NCBI GenBank assembly: GCA_035274225.1
Contig: DATEOK010000440.1
Coordinates: forward strand, 1 to 22,084
Reading direction: 5' to 3'
DNA from: Dongia_A sp035274225
GTDB lineage: Bacteria > Pseudomonadota > Alphaproteobacteria > Dongiales > Dongiaceae
Length of the DNA stretch: 22,084 bases
Shown piece after piece: positions 21,908 to 22,084 of the stretch (its first letter is position 1; each line of letters begins with the position of its first letter). Both the position numbers and the translations under genes were made by a program. The notes under the pieces were generated by a model, which was not told the DNA's origin, made no database searches, and was given only the letters and a program-made list of their open reading frames with translations.

Positions 21908-21945
21908 GGAAGGCTCCTAAAGGCTGTTAAGGGCTTGAAATGAAA

Positions 21946-21978
21946 GCACGCAACCGAGCACAGCCCGGTTGCGCGTGC
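21946..21978 (-). other. Leader hairpin upstream of infC
   Basis: GCACG-CAACCG (21946-21956) pairs with CGGTTG-CG-CGTGC (21966-21978), an 11-bp stem with a two-base bulge, about 30 bases before the infC ribosome site. On the minus strand it is followed by TTTCATTTC. It could be a leader/attenuator structure or the end of an upstream transcript. Confidence 0.5.
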
Positions 21979-21981
21979 GCC

Positions 21982-21987
21982 ATTATG
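21982..21987 (-). promoter_or_regulatory. Possible -10 box upstream of infC
   Basis: CATAAT on the minus strand (five of six matches to TATAAT) lies just ahead of the leader hairpin. No good -35 is visible at the right distance, so this is tentative. Beyond it, GGCGG/CCGCC (22047-22060) forms a small hairpin, and no gene is seen to the right edge. Confidence 0.3.
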
Positions 21988-22084
21988 CCATAGCGGAGAA
22001 AGCGGGGGAAAGGGGGTGGAGAGGGCCTGGTGGCCCCCTCCAGAATGGCGGTTTTCCGCCTGATCCTACCCTATTGGGCCGGGG

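Overview
The window is a GC-rich (roughly 65% by eye), densely packed chromosomal segment of an alphaproteobacterium. This is supported by the TIGR02186-type membrane protein next to a TauE/SafE permease, a DUF2333 protein, bactofilin, two DUF1127 mini-proteins and a GcvA-like LysR regulator. A Rhodospirillales-like host would fit, but the order is an inference. I see no phage genes, transposase, CRISPR array, rRNA or tRNA. This is mostly ordinary core and housekeeping DNA, with its more unusual features in the intergenic regions and at gene junctions.

Layout. 1-644: the 5' part of typA/bipA (minus strand, runs off the left edge). 785-1771: PfkB/adenosine-kinase-like sugar kinase (minus). 1952-3853 (plus): EI24/CysZ-like membrane protein, bactofilin and a small lipoprotein. 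4191-5663: Tat-exported multicopper oxidase with a Met/His-rich linker. 5738-5992: GlsB/YeaQ membrane protein. 5996-8703 (minus): a probable transcription unit reading TauE/SafE permease, TIGR02186 protein, universal stress protein and VOC protein. 8977-11033 (minus): trpS then a DUF2333 protein. 11268-11996 (plus): Bax inhibitor-1 family protein with a textbook terminator. 12143-13326 (plus): GST and DUF924 protein, translationally coupled. 13347-13452: a compound palindromic repeat between convergent genes. 13478-15075 (minus): GcvA-like LysR regulator overlapping a secreted protein of unknown function. 15206-15788 (plus): two DUF1127 paralogues. 15793-16803 (minus): 2OG-Fe(II) oxygenase. 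16999-19144 (plus): DinB-fold protein, LysE-type exporter and stand-alone proline dehydrogenase. 19141-20037 (minus): LysR regulator divergent from an azoreductase (20151-20777). 20778-21245 (minus): DUF5680 protein. 21365-21907 (minus): infC with its own terminator and a structured leader.

The observations most worth a second look are four. First, a likely non-canonical ATA start codon for infC, supported by Shine-Dalgarno spacing. Second, the compound repeat at 13347-13452, whose two arms differ only by paired swaps that keep each local hairpin intact. Third, T-N11-A dyads that look like operators for the two LysR regulators. Fourth, the uncharacterised LysR/secreted-protein pair beside twin DUF1127 genes. 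I did not find a convincing new multi-gene defence or mobile system here.
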